This document shows, in pieces, positions 27,438 to 34,852 of a stretch of DNA of 64,000 nt. Positions within the stretch are counted from its first letter, which is position 1; each line of letters starts with the position of its first letter. Location: positions 310,001 through 374,000 of the forward strand of contig NZ_JAFLQZ010000003.1 of the NCBI RefSeq assembly GCF_017313265.1, written 5' to 3'. The DNA comes from Hymenobacter telluris. Its GTDB lineage: Bacteria; Bacteroidota; Bacteroidia; Cytophagales; Hymenobacteraceae. The translations under genes were made by a program, and so were the position numbers. The notes beneath the pieces were generated by a model. That model was not told the origin of the DNA. It saw nothing but the letters and a program-made list of their open reading frames with translations, and did no database searches.

Positions 27438-28565
27438 TTACCCTTTGTAGCTGATGCGGTACACGACGTTGTTTTGGTCGTCGGATACCAGTAGGGAGCC
27501 GTCGGGTAGTACCAGCAGGCAGACGGGGCGGCCCCAGGGTTTCTGGCCTTGCAGCCACCCTTCAGCAAAGGTTTCGTAGCTGCGGGCCTGTTTGCCACTG
27601 GCATCGAGGCGTACCAGCATGATGCGGTAGCCGAGCTTGCTGCTGCGGTTCCAGGAGCCGTGCTCCGGAATGAAAATTTGGTTGCGGTAAGCGGCCGGAA
27701 ACTGTTTGCCGGTGTAGAACTTCATTCCTAGCGCTGCCACATGCGGCCCCAATTTGCGCGCTGGCTTGGTGTAGGTATCAGCTGAGCGGCCCTTGCTAAA
27801 CTCGGGGTCGGGCACATCACCGGCAAAGAAATACGGGAACCCGAAGTGCAGGCCGGGGCTGGGGGCGCGGTTTAGCTCGTCAGGCGGCAGGTTGTCGCCG
27901 AGCATGTCGCGGCCGTTGTCGGTGAACCACAAGGCTTTGTCCTGCGGGCTCCAGTCGAAGCCCACGGTGTTGCGCACGCCTTGCGCAAATACCTCCAGGC
28001 CGGTGCCATTGGCGTTCATGCGGTTGATGGTGCCGTAGATGGGCTCTTCGGGCAGGCAGGAGTTGCAGGGCGCACCTACCGGCACGTACAGCTTGCCATC
28101 GGGCCCGAAGGCAATGTAGCGGTAGCCGTGCCAGTCTTTGTTGGGCAGCTGGTTGTACACCACTACCGGCTTGGGCTTTTTGCGCAGAGTGGCCGCAATG
28201 TTGTCGTAGCGCACCACCCGGTTGATTTCGGCTACGTAGAGCGCGCCGTTGCGCACGGCCACGCCGTTGGGCGCGTTCAGGCCGGTGGCTACGGTTACTA
28301 CCTCATCGGCGCGGCCGTCTTTGTTGCGGTCGGGCAGGGCGTACACTTTGTCGTCCTTGGTGCCCACGTACACGGTGCCATCGGGCCCAACGGCTAGCTC
28401 CCGGGCACTGGTTACACCTTGGGCAAAGTAGCTGATGGTAAAGCCAGCCGGCAGCTTGATGTTGCTGAGGTTGGCGTCGGGAGCCGCAGCGGGCCGGGTG
28501 GGCACCGAAGAAATCAGGCCCAACGGAGCCAGCAGCAACAGAGGAAACAAATGGCGCATGGTCAT
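27438..28565 (-). CDS. PQQ-type sugar (sorbosone) dehydrogenase-like beta-propeller protein
   Basis: The 375-residue protein has a signal peptide (about residues 1-25, ending in AAA) and then beta-propeller repeats with the sequence pattern of soluble L-sorbosone/glucose dehydrogenases: LAVGPDGTVYVGT, GYRYIAFGPDGKLYVPVG, FTDNGRDMLGDNLPPDEL and FIPEHGSWNRSSKLGYR. CNSC in a loop resembles disulfides in the family. It is periplasmic and would bind PQQ, but no PQQ synthesis gene is in the window and activity is an inference. The start is ATG at 28565 or 28559; earlier codons read through the heptad repeat and are unlikely to be translated. Confidence 0.88.
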   Translation of the reverse strand: MTMRHLFPLLLLAPLGLISSVPTRPAAAPDANLSNIKLPAGFTISYFAQGVTSARELAVGPDGTVYVGTKDDKVYALPDRNKDGRADEVVTVATGLNAPNGVAVRNGALYVAEINRVVRYDNIAATLRKKPKPVVVYNQLPNKDWHGYRYIAFGPDGKLYVPVGAPCNSCLPEEPIYGTINRMNANGTGLEVFAQGVRNTVGFDWSPQDKALWFTDNGRDMLGDNLPPDELNRAPSPGLHFGFPYFFAGDVPDPEFSKGRSADTYTKPARKLGPHVAALGMKFYTGKQFPAAYRNQIFIPEHGSWNRSSKLGYRIMLVRLDASGKQARSYETFAEGWLQGQKPWGRPVCLLVLPDGSLLVSDDQNNVVYRISYKG

Positions 28566-28598
28566 GGCCTGACAACTACCAGCCGGGTTGGAAAGTTG

Positions 28599-28688
28599 CC
28601 GGCTATGAGTTGCGAGTTGCCGGTTGCCGGTTGCCAGTTGATGGTTAGCAGAACAAACTATCAACCGGCAACTCTCAACTCATATCCG
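28599..28688. repeat. Heptad inverted repeat with six tandem units
   Basis: From 28607 six 7-base units follow: GAGTTGC, GAGTTGC, CGGTTGC, CGGTTGC, CAGTTGA, TGGTTAG. The complement of the right arm reads GAGTTGA, GAGTTGC, CGGTTGA, TAGTTTG. The arms are flanked by a matching CCGG-TATGAG end. The right arm contains the stop codon of the 2TM gene (28680-28682). Confidence 0.88.
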
Positions 28689-28982
28689 GCCTTCGCGCTG
28701 GCGGCGCAGCAGCCGCTCATACTCACGCTCCGATAGGTTGGGCTGGCTCAGCGCTCCATAGGTTCTCAACCCCTGGATAGTCACTCCGAAGCCCCAGAAC
28801 AGCATGGGGAAGATAGGCCAAGGAATCTGGGTGTGCCGGTGATGCCCCGTGTAGTCGTTGGTGAAAGCCCAGATAGCCCACAGCAGCGCATTCACGGCCA
28901 GGTACGTGAATAAGTGCGACTTGAATTTAGCGCGGTCTTTGGCCATGCGCCAGAGTTGGGGGTCACGATTCGGAGTTTCCAT
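28680..28982 (-). CDS. 2TM domain membrane protein
   Basis: The 100-residue protein has a charged N-terminus (RMAKDRAKFKSHL), two hydrophobic helices (about residues 24-40 and 56-71) joined by a His-rich loop (TGHHRHTQ) and a charged C-terminal helix (SEREYERLLRRQ). This is the 2TM domain family (pfam13239), common in Bacteroidota and sometimes fused to signalling proteins. It is an inner membrane protein of unknown function. Its stop codon lies in the heptad repeat shared with the next gene. Confidence 0.88.
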   Translation of the reverse strand: METPNRDPQLWRMAKDRAKFKSHLFTYLAVNALLWAIWAFTNDYTGHHRHTQIPWPIFPMLFWGFGVTIQGLRTYGALSQPNLSEREYERLLRRQREGRI

Positions 28983-29154
28983 GACATCAAGGTGCTAGGG
29001 TTGATTGATGACCAAACTTATTCCCTCTTCGGCCCTATCTCAATTCAAACATTCCCAAGCAGCAATTCTGGTACCTAGAACCGCAAGAACCAGCTCCGAA
29101 GCGCAGCCTGGCACTTCGTTTATGCGTATAAAAACCGCTTATCAGCTACTCGTT

Positions 29155-29721
29155 ATGCCTTTTCCTACCCTTCCCCATTGGCGCGCCGAAGCTCACTCCT
29201 TCGGCCGCATCCTACTTTACCGCGGCGACATCACCCACCTCGACACCGATGCCATTGTGAATGCCGCCAACTCTAGTTTGCTCGGGGGCGGGGGCGTTGA
29301 TGGGGCCATTCACCGAGCCGGCGGCCCCGACATACTGGAAGCCTGCCGCAAGCTGCGGGCCGGCCACTACGGCAAAGGCCTGCGCACCGGCGAAGCCGTT
29401 ATGACCACCGGAGGCCGCCTGCCCGCTCGGCACGTCATCCATACGGTAGGCCCAGTTTGGAACGGTGGAAACCGACAAGAACCAGAAAAGCTGGCCAATT
29501 GCTACCGCAACAGTTTGCTGTTAGCCGCCGAGAACGAAATGCATAATGTGGCTTTTCCGGGCATCAGCACGGGGATTTATGGTTACCCGAAGGCGGAAGC
29601 AGCGGCTATTGCCGTACGCGAGGTGCGGGCGTTTCTACAGCAGCACGAACTACCTCAGGAAGTGGTTTTTGTTGTGTTCGACGAGGCTAGCGTTCTGCTT
29701 TATGAGCAAGAATTACACTAA
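29155..29721 (+). CDS. Macrodomain O-acetyl-ADP-ribose deacetylase
   Basis: The 188-residue protein is a single macrodomain of the YmdB/MacroD type: [26 protein letters not shown], shown here by its parts NAANS and [10 protein letters not shown] (about residues 37-55), plus [10 protein letters not shown] near residue 142. These residues bind and hydrolyse O-acetyl-ADP-ribose or ADP-ribosylated protein. It is cytosolic. The ATG at 29155 places the first strand properly; the open frame extends back to 29005 without family similarity. No ADP-ribosyltransferase gene is nearby. Confidence 0.92.
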   Translation: MPFPTLPHWRAEAHSFGRILLYRGDITHLDTDAIVNAANSSLLGGGGVDGAIHRAGGPDILEACRKLRAGHYGKGLRTGEAVMTTGGRLPARHVIHTVGPVWNGGNRQEPEKLANCYRNSLLLAAENEMHNVAFPGISTGIYGYPKAEAAAIAVREVRAFLQQHELPQEVVFVVFDEASVLLYEQELH

Positions 29722-29746
29722 CCAAGGGCACTGAGCCGGTGAGAAG

Positions 29747-29778
29747 ATTGTTTATGCAATCGATTTCCAGTACTTTCA
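29747..29778 (+). promoter_or_regulatory. Promoter, ATTG -33 and TACTTTCA -7
   Basis: ATTG at 29747-29750 and TACTTTCA at 29771-29778 are 20 bases apart, the spacing of the Bacteroidota housekeeping promoter (TTTG, 19-21 bases, TAnnTTTG). Transcription would start near 29785, 25 bases before the ATG at 29810. Confidence 0.6.
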
Positions 29779-29809
29779 ATTTACTTATTCCCAAGAAAAA
29801 GAAACTGCC

Positions 29810-30274
29810 ATGGAAGCTGTAAACCACCCCTCGCTACCCGCCCGCCGCAACCGTAACAGCGCCAGCAACCCCGTTTGGATGGATGCATTGCGTGTGGTTC
29901 TGGGCCTGTTCTTGTTTGTCAAAGGCTTTTCGTTCCTCAACAATAGCAGCGACGTGTATTATTTGCTAAGTCAGCAGCAAACCATTGGTGAGCTAAGCAA
30001 AGCGCCTTTTTTCTTTAGCGTGGTGCACATGTTGGGCGGCCTGATGATTGCCTGCGGTTGTCTGACTCGTTTGGCGCTGCTGTGCCAGATTCCGATTCTG
30101 ATGGGTGCCGCGCTGGTGGTTAACCCGCAACAAGGCGTAGAAGCCGGCAACCGGGAACTGTGGGTGTCGTTGCTGGTGCTGGGGCTGCTGCTGTTTTTCC
30201 TGATTAAAGGCCCCGGCCGGTACTCCATCGACCACAAATACTTCCGCAGCCTCCCAACTCCGTCGCACGACTAA
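29810..30274 (+). CDS. DoxX-family membrane protein
   Basis: The 154-residue protein has a charged N-terminus and four hydrophobic helices (about residues 25-45, 65-85, 88-105, 117-135), with LRVVLGLFLFVKGFSFL at the first and HMLGGLMIACGCLTRL at the second, as in DoxX proteins (pfam07681). Members are small inner membrane proteins linked to redox or thiosulfate metabolism; the function here is not known. A promoter lies directly upstream. The gene converges on the hydrolase gene with only four bases between stops. Confidence 0.85.
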   Translation: MEAVNHPSLPARRNRNSASNPVWMDALRVVLGLFLFVKGFSFLNNSSDVYYLLSQQQTIGELSKAPFFFSVVHMLGGLMIACGCLTRLALLCQIPILMGAALVVNPQQGVEAGNRELWVSLLVLGLLLFFLIKGPGRYSIDHKYFRSLPTPSHD

Positions 30275-30278
30275 GCTG

Positions 30279-31070
30279 CTACAACCGCCGCTCCGGATGC
30301 CGGCGCAGATAATTGGCCACGGTGTAAATCAGCCCGGCGTGCCCGGCTTCCAGCAGAATGGTTTCGGCGCCTTGCAGCAGACCGATAAACCGCTGGAGCC
30401 CGGCGTGCGGAATTACCTGGTCGTGGCGGCCGAGGAAAAACGTGACGGGCGTAGAGCGCCGGTTCAGGAGCCCCGCCAACTGCCGCAAACTAAACGTGAG
30501 TTGCCGAAAGCCTACCCAACTGCGGTACACTCGTAGCCGCTTCTCGCGGCTTTCGAGTTGCCATTCGGCAAAACGCACCAAATTGGCTGGCACCAGCCGG
30601 CGCTGTTCTAGCGTGCCTAGGAACTGTAACAACCGTTGCGGCCGCAGCACCGCCCGGCCCAGCACGCCGCGCATCCACGGCGGGTAGGTAGCCAGCGAAT
30701 ACCAGAACTGCCGCTGTAATCCATCGGGCGCAATCAACCACAGGGCCCGCACCTGTTCCGGAAAATGCTCCACAGCTGTTAGGGCAAACTTCGCGCCCAT
30801 GCTAAAGGCTAGTAGGCTGAAACTTTCGATGTTGTGCTGCGCTAAAAATTCCCGCAGCAGTTCACCTAAACGGCTTTTGGTAAGCGGCGCATCTGCTTTG
30901 GCCAGCCGGCTCTGGCCGTGGTAGAACAGGTCGAAAGCATACACCGTCACTTCACTACCTAGCTCAGCAATTAGGCTGCGCCAGTGCCCCTCGCCCTGCC
31001 CATAGCCATGAAACGCCAGAATCACGCGCGGCCCGGAGCCATAGGCGCGGTAGTGTAGTTTGGTAGGCAT
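30279..31070 (-). CDS. Alpha/beta hydrolase
   Basis: The 263-residue protein has an oxyanion-hole motif AFHGYGQGEGHW (about residues 21-32), the serine nucleophile elbow AFSMGAK (about residues 93-99) and a late histidine (LEAGHAGLIY). It is a serine hydrolase of unknown substrate, probably cytosolic. The ATG at 31070 was chosen because codons upstream to 31148 pass through the octad repeat. Confidence 0.88.
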   Translation of the reverse strand: MPTKLHYRAYGSGPRVILAFHGYGQGEGHWRSLIAELGSEVTVYAFDLFYHGQSRLAKADAPLTKSRLGELLREFLAQHNIESFSLLAFSMGAKFALTAVEHFPEQVRALWLIAPDGLQRQFWYSLATYPPWMRGVLGRAVLRPQRLLQFLGTLEQRRLVPANLVRFAEWQLESREKRLRVYRSWVGFRQLTFSLRQLAGLLNRRSTPVTFFLGRHDQVIPHAGLQRFIGLLQGAETILLEAGHAGLIYTVANYLRRHPERRL

Positions 31071-31073
31071 AGG

Positions 31074-31176
31074 GTGAGCTAATGAGGTGGTGAAACGGTG
31101 AGTTTTACGTGCTATTGGCGCGTACGTGCACCACAATGAGCTATACACTCACCGTTTTACCACCTCACTAGCTCAC
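31074..31176. repeat. Octad GTGA inverted repeat
   Basis: The left arm (31074-31105) reads GTGAGCTA, ATGAGGTG, GTGAAACG, GTGAGTTT. The complement of the right arm (31147-31176) is GTGAGCTA, GTGAGGTG, GTAAAACG, GTGAGT; two mismatches in 30 bases. The loop is about 43 bases. It begins three bases upstream of the hydrolase ATG and ends two bases before the DUF502 gene stop. Confidence 0.92.
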
Positions 31177-31178
31177 TA

Positions 31179-31727
31179 TTACACCAGCCGCGAAACGCCG
31201 CCCGATACAATGAACTTCATAACCTCGCTGCTCGGCAGTTCCAAGTACGTGACGTTAGCGGCAGGCACCAATACCAGTTCACCCGAGAAATTGTAGGAGT
31301 GCGGAAAATACACCGCCAGCAGTTCCTCACGCCCAATAGCCAACATGGCATCTTGTGTTACGAAGCCCATTTTATACACCTCGTCGTGCGCGTTGAGGCG
31401 GGCCAGCACCGGGCGGTTGAACTTCTGGTTGTCGCCCACAAAGGCATCGAACAGGTCTTTAAGGCTGGAATAGATGATGCTGACCAGCGGTGTGCGGTGC
31501 AAAATTCGCTCGGCAATAACCAGAAACGGCCGCACCATAAACGACTTCGCCACGAAGCCGATGCCCGTCACGACCAGCACCGCTACCAGCAGCCCCAGCC
31601 CCGGCACACCCTTGATGTTGAACAAATCGTCAAGCCAACAGAAGACAGCGTACAAGATGTACCCCGTCAGGCCAATGGGCGCGACAACAAGAAAGCCGTT
31701 GAGGAAATAGTTAAGTAATCTGCGCAT
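31179..31727 (-). CDS. DUF502 membrane protein
   Basis: The 182-residue protein has two long hydrophobic helices (about residues 8-30 and 41-62) and a C-terminal soluble part with the DUF502 signatures: TPLVSIIYSSLKDLFDAF, GREELLAVYFPHSYNFSGEL and PSSEVMKFIVSGG. It is an inner membrane protein; the family function is not established. The ATG at 31727 opens the first helix. It is followed by the octad repeat. Confidence 0.9.
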   Translation of the reverse strand: MRRLLNYFLNGFLVVAPIGLTGYILYAVFCWLDDLFNIKGVPGLGLLVAVLVVTGIGFVAKSFMVRPFLVIAERILHRTPLVSIIYSSLKDLFDAFVGDNQKFNRPVLARLNAHDEVYKMGFVTQDAMLAIGREELLAVYFPHSYNFSGELVLVPAANVTYLELPSSEVMKFIVSGGVSRLV

Positions 31728-31823
31728 AAGGCGAAGGTAACACCCGCGCAAACGCTCCGCTGCTATTGCCCGGAAACGCCCAAGTTATCCTTGCTTCCCT
31801 CCTTTTTCTGCGGCACGCTCAAC

Positions 31824-31860
31824 AAAAAGCCCTCGGCGAATAACTTCGTCGGGGGCTTTT
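31824..31860 (-). terminator. Rho-independent terminator of ispH
   Basis: AAAAGCCC-TCGGCGA pairs with TCGTCGGGGGCTTTT across a nine-base loop; on the - strand the stem is followed by TTTTTG. It lies 20 bases past the ispH stop. Confidence 0.8.
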
Positions 31861-31879
31861 CACTTTTGCTGATGAGCCG

Positions 31880-32761
31880 CTACACCGTTTCTGGCACCTG
31901 CTCAATCCGGTCTTTCACGCGCTGCATCAGCCACATGGGCGTGCTGGTAGCGCCGCAAATGCCTACCGAGTCGGCTCCGTGAAACCATTCCTCATCAATT
32001 TCCTGCTCGTTTTCCACGAAATAGCTGCGCGGGTTGGTTTTATTGACCACCGAAAACAGCGCCTTCCCATTGGAGCTTTTGCGGCCGCTCACAAACACTA
32101 CTACGTCGTGCTCCGTGGCGAAGCGGGCCAATGCAGGCTCCCGGTTGCTTACCTGCCGGCAGATACTGTCGTTGGCATCAAACGAATCCAGAGAGCCGCC
32201 GGCCGCTTGAATGCGCTCCTCGATTACGGCCTTCATATGATAGAAGCCCGCAGTGCTTTTCGTGGTTTGGCTGAACAGTGTAACGGGCCGAGCAAAATCG
32301 ATTTGGTCGAGGTCGGCTTCGGTCATTACAATGAGGGCGCGGTTGCCGGTTTGGCCAGTGAGGCCTGCTACTTCGGCGTGGCCCGGCTGCCCATAGATAA
32401 CAATCTGCCCGTTTTGGCGCTGGCTGGTATCAAAGGCGTGCTTCACCCGGTTTTGGAGCTTGAGCACCACCGGGCATGAGGCATCAATCAGTTCAATATT
32501 ATTGCGCAACGCCAGCTGATAGGTTTCCGGTGGTTCGCCGTGGGCCCGAATCAGCACTTTGCAGTCGTGCAGTTGCTCGAGCTGCTCCCGGTCGATGATG
32601 CGCAGGCCTTGTTCGTACAGGCGTTCCACTTCCATGCGGTTGTGCACAATATCGCCCAGGCAGTACAGGGTTTCCTGATGTGCTAGCTCGTCTTCGGCCA
32701 TCTGAATGGCGAATTCAACCCCAAAGCAATACCCAGAATTTTTGTCGATAATGACGTTCAT
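31880..32761 (-). CDS. ispH: 4-hydroxy-3-methylbut-2-enyl diphosphate reductase
   Basis: The 293-residue protein has the three cysteines that hold the IspH iron-sulfur cluster: Cys in NSGYCFGV (residue 12), in DASCPVV (about 95) and in GICGATSTP (about 267). His in GEPPETY-adjacent IRAHGE and TKSTAGFYHM match the family. IspH makes isopentenyl and dimethylallyl diphosphate at the end of the MEP pathway. The ATG at 32761 (MNVIIDKNSGYC) is the family start. It is followed on the same strand by nothing until the terminator at 31824; cmk lies upstream. Confidence 0.95.
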   Translation of the reverse strand: MNVIIDKNSGYCFGVEFAIQMAEDELAHQETLYCLGDIVHNRMEVERLYEQGLRIIDREQLEQLHDCKVLIRAHGEPPETYQLALRNNIELIDASCPVVLKLQNRVKHAFDTSQRQNGQIVIYGQPGHAEVAGLTGQTGNRALIVMTEADLDQIDFARPVTLFSQTTKSTAGFYHMKAVIEERIQAAGGSLDSFDANDSICRQVSNREPALARFATEHDVVVFVSGRKSSNGKALFSVVNKTNPRSYFVENEQEIDEEWFHGADSVGICGATSTPMWLMQRVKDRIEQVPETV

Positions 32762-32770
32762 GGCTTTTAG

Positions 32771-32869
32771 TTGCGTGGTGCCTGCGTGGTGTGTAGTGCG
32801 TGGTAAGAGTGTGGTATTACTGTACTGCAAGGTTGATGCCTATATATGAAGCAATAGGCACCAAGCACT
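32771..32869. repeat. Weak inverted repeat between ispH and cmk
   Basis: TTGCGTGGTGCCT (32771-32783) pairs with AGGCACCAAGCAC (32857-32869) with two mismatches. Around it GCGTGGT or GTGTGGT recurs four times in 45 bases. It may be a decayed member of the short-unit inverted repeats seen elsewhere in the window. Confidence 0.35.
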
Positions 32870-32873
32870 TATC

Positions 32874-33602
32874 CTATACAACCACTTCGTTGCCGTTCCG
32901 TTCATTTCCGCCGTCGGCAGCCAGGGCAAATAGCATGGCCGACACCCGCTCCAGCACGAAATCCACTTGCTCGTCAATCATCATGTGCGTGGTATCCAGC
33001 ATCACGGCATCGGCGGCGCGGCGTAAGGGGCTCTCAGTGCGGGTAGAGTCCAGATGGTCGCGCTTGCGCAGGTTTTCCACAATGTCTTCCACCGCCACTT
33101 CTTCCCCTTTTGCAGCCAGCTCCACTTGGCGCCGCTCGGCGCGGGTTTGCACGTCGGCCGTCATAAATATTTTCACCTCGGCATCCGGAAAAACGGTGGT
33201 GCCAATATCCCGGCCATCCATCACAATACCCCGCTTGCGGCCCATGCGCTGCTGCTGCGCCACCATAGCATGGCGCACCGCCGGCACGCTCGACACTTCA
33301 CTTACTAGGTTGGAGATGCGCATCTGCCGGATTTCATCTTCCCGAATGTGCCCATCCAGGCACAGTTCGTTGCGCCCCGTTTTGCGGTTGCGCTTAAAGG
33401 AAATGTGCATCTCGTGCAGGGCCTGCTCGATGCGCGGCAAATCGTCAAAGCGGATATCGTGTTCGAGCAAATACAGCGTTACGGCGCGGTACATAGCTCC
33501 AGTGTCGATGTAGGCGTAGCCCAGTTCGGCGGCCACAGCCTTGGCCGTGGTGCTTTTGCCGCACGAGGAGTAGCCGTCGATGGCAATGACGATTTTTCTC
33601 AT
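32874..33602 (-). CDS. cmk: Cytidylate kinase
   Basis: The 242-residue protein has a P-loop GYSSCGKSTTAK (about residues 9-20), the CMP-binding region YIDTGAMYRAVT, and the conserved GRDIGTTVFPDAEVKIFMTAD. Cmk phosphorylates CMP and dCMP. It is slightly longer than the E. coli enzyme (227). The ATG at 33602 begins MRKIVIAIDG directly at the first strand. The upstream unknown gene ends two bases before it, so they are likely cotranscribed. Confidence 0.95.
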   Translation of the reverse strand: MRKIVIAIDGYSSCGKSTTAKAVAAELGYAYIDTGAMYRAVTLYLLEHDIRFDDLPRIEQALHEMHISFKRNRKTGRNELCLDGHIREDEIRQMRISNLVSEVSSVPAVRHAMVAQQQRMGRKRGIVMDGRDIGTTVFPDAEVKIFMTADVQTRAERRQVELAAKGEEVAVEDIVENLRKRDHLDSTRTESPLRRAADAVMLDTTHMMIDEQVDFVLERVSAMLFALAADGGNERNGNEVVV

Positions 33603-33604
33603 AG

Positions 33605-34015
33605 TTACATCGGTCGGCGGACAACCGGTACCGGCACCGGAATCCAAGTTCTACGCGGTGGAGGCGGGTTCAGCAGCCGAGTGGGTAAGGAAACAAAAAA
33701 CTCTGCTACCGACTCCGCTATTCCCCGCTTAAACTGTTGTTCGATAAAGAAATGAGGATGCAGAAACAGGTTTTGCCCGATTTGTACCCCCGCCGTGCCA
33801 CGGGTATCAGTCCGCCACCAGCCCCCAAAGCTACGGATGATACACTCGCCTAAAAAACAACCGAGTGCATTTACCACCGCGGCCCGGTTATCGGCCGGCA
33901 CATTAGGGCGTTCATTCTCAATAAACTCAGCCAGTTGACGCACCGCAGCTTCGTCGAATTGCGTCAGGTTGAGGTTTTGTCGTACGGCTTCGGCCGCTTC
34001 TTGCAAATGGCGCAT
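33605..34015 (-). CDS. Hypothetical protein, paralogue of the next gene
   Basis: The 136-residue protein (152 if started at 34063) aligns along its length with the gene at 34129: AAEAVRQNL, FDEAAVRQLAEFIE, LGCFLGECIIRSF, GTAGVQIG, EQFKRGIAESVAEFF. It has no signal peptide or membrane segment and ends in a Pro/Arg/Val-rich tail (NPPPPRRTW, PVPVPVVRRP). I do not recognise a named family. It is the second of a tandem pair and its stop lies two bases from cmk. Confidence 0.7.
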   Translation of the reverse strand: MRHLQEAAEAVRQNLNLTQFDEAAVRQLAEFIENERPNVPADNRAAVVNALGCFLGECIIRSFGGWWRTDTRGTAGVQIGQNLFLHPHFFIEQQFKRGIAESVAEFFVSLPTRLLNPPPPRRTWIPVPVPVVRRPM

Positions 34016-34128
34016 GGGTACAGCAGTTAAAATATAGCCTAAAACGCCGGTAGCCCCCTGCATACAGACCCCTAGGTTATCCTAATCTACTGAACAAGGA
34101 GCTTACCCCCTACTTTTTTAGGCGAATT

Positions 34129-34521
34129 TCACGAAATCCACTGTCTACGACTCGGGTTTGCCAAGCGAATGGGGACCGAAGTAAAAAAATCAACCACCGA
34201 TTCGGTATTACCTTTCTCAAACTGCTCGGCTACCCGAAAGAAAGGATTGAAGAAGCTGGTGTGGTTGATGCCCACCCCGGTAGTGCCGTCGGGCCCTTGA
34301 GCCCAGGTACCGTTATAGGTTTGCACCAGGCATTCTCCCAAAAAGCACCCTAGCGCCGTAATTACGCCTTGCTTCTCGGCGGCAGGCAATGTGCTACGCT
34401 GGGCTTCAATGAAGCTGGCGAGTTGCTGCACGGCGGCGGCATCAAACGCGGTGGCGTGCAGTTGCTGGCGTACGGCTTCGGCCGCCGCCCGCAGGGCAGC
34501 CAATGGGTTGGTATCAGACAC
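34129..34521 (-). CDS. Hypothetical protein, first of a tandem paralogue pair
   Basis: The 130-residue protein shares the pattern of the following gene: an N-terminal helical half (AAEAVRQQL, AVQQLASFIEAQRS) and a C-terminal half with LGCFLGECLVQTYNGTW and EQFEKGNTESVVDFFTSVP. There is no in-frame ATG near the start; a stop lies eight codons upstream, so the GTG at 34521 is the likely start. It is cytosolic by sequence. The function is unknown. Confidence 0.7.
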   Translation of the reverse strand: MSDTNPLAALRAAAEAVRQQLHATAFDAAAVQQLASFIEAQRSTLPAAEKQGVITALGCFLGECLVQTYNGTWAQGPDGTTGVGINHTSFFNPFFRVAEQFEKGNTESVVDFFTSVPIRLANPSRRQWIS

Positions 34522-34605
34522 AGAGTAGAAGCTGCTAGTTGATTAAGTATCTATTCACCGGCGGCAACCTTTCGGGCGCCGCGCCGCCAGACACAAGCAC
34601 GGAAG

Positions 34606-34767
34606 CTAGCAGTCGTGCGTGGGACAAGGCATCCGGTCGCCGGGCTTATGGTGGCGCTTGAACGAGCGGGTTTTCTTTTGCTGCGGGGTACGGCTGGCGC
34701 AACTGGTAGCCACGAGCCCAGAACTCAGGAAAAGAGCGGTTAGCAGGAGCGTTGTTATCTTTTTCAC
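34606..34767 (-). CDS. Small lipoprotein, 53 aa, GTG start
   Basis: Reading the - strand from the GTG at 34767 gives 53 residues with a textbook lipoprotein signal: two lysines, a hydrophobic core (TTLLLTALFLSSGL) and a lipobox ATSC at Cys24, then a short basic tail (RTPQQKKTRSFKRHHK) ending in Cys. An in-frame stop lies six codons upstream and no ATG is available. It precedes the tandem unknown pair on the same strand. The function is unknown; it is short and easy to miss. Confidence 0.7.
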   Translation of the reverse strand: MKKITTLLLTALFLSSGLVATSCASRTPQQKKTRSFKRHHKPGDRMPCPTHDC

Positions 34768-34852
34768 TGGGGCAGGTTTTCCTCAAATATACAGTTCTTT
34801 ACCCGTTCATCCCCGTAGAGCGGCTAGTCCATCACCGTTTGCATTTCCCTGT

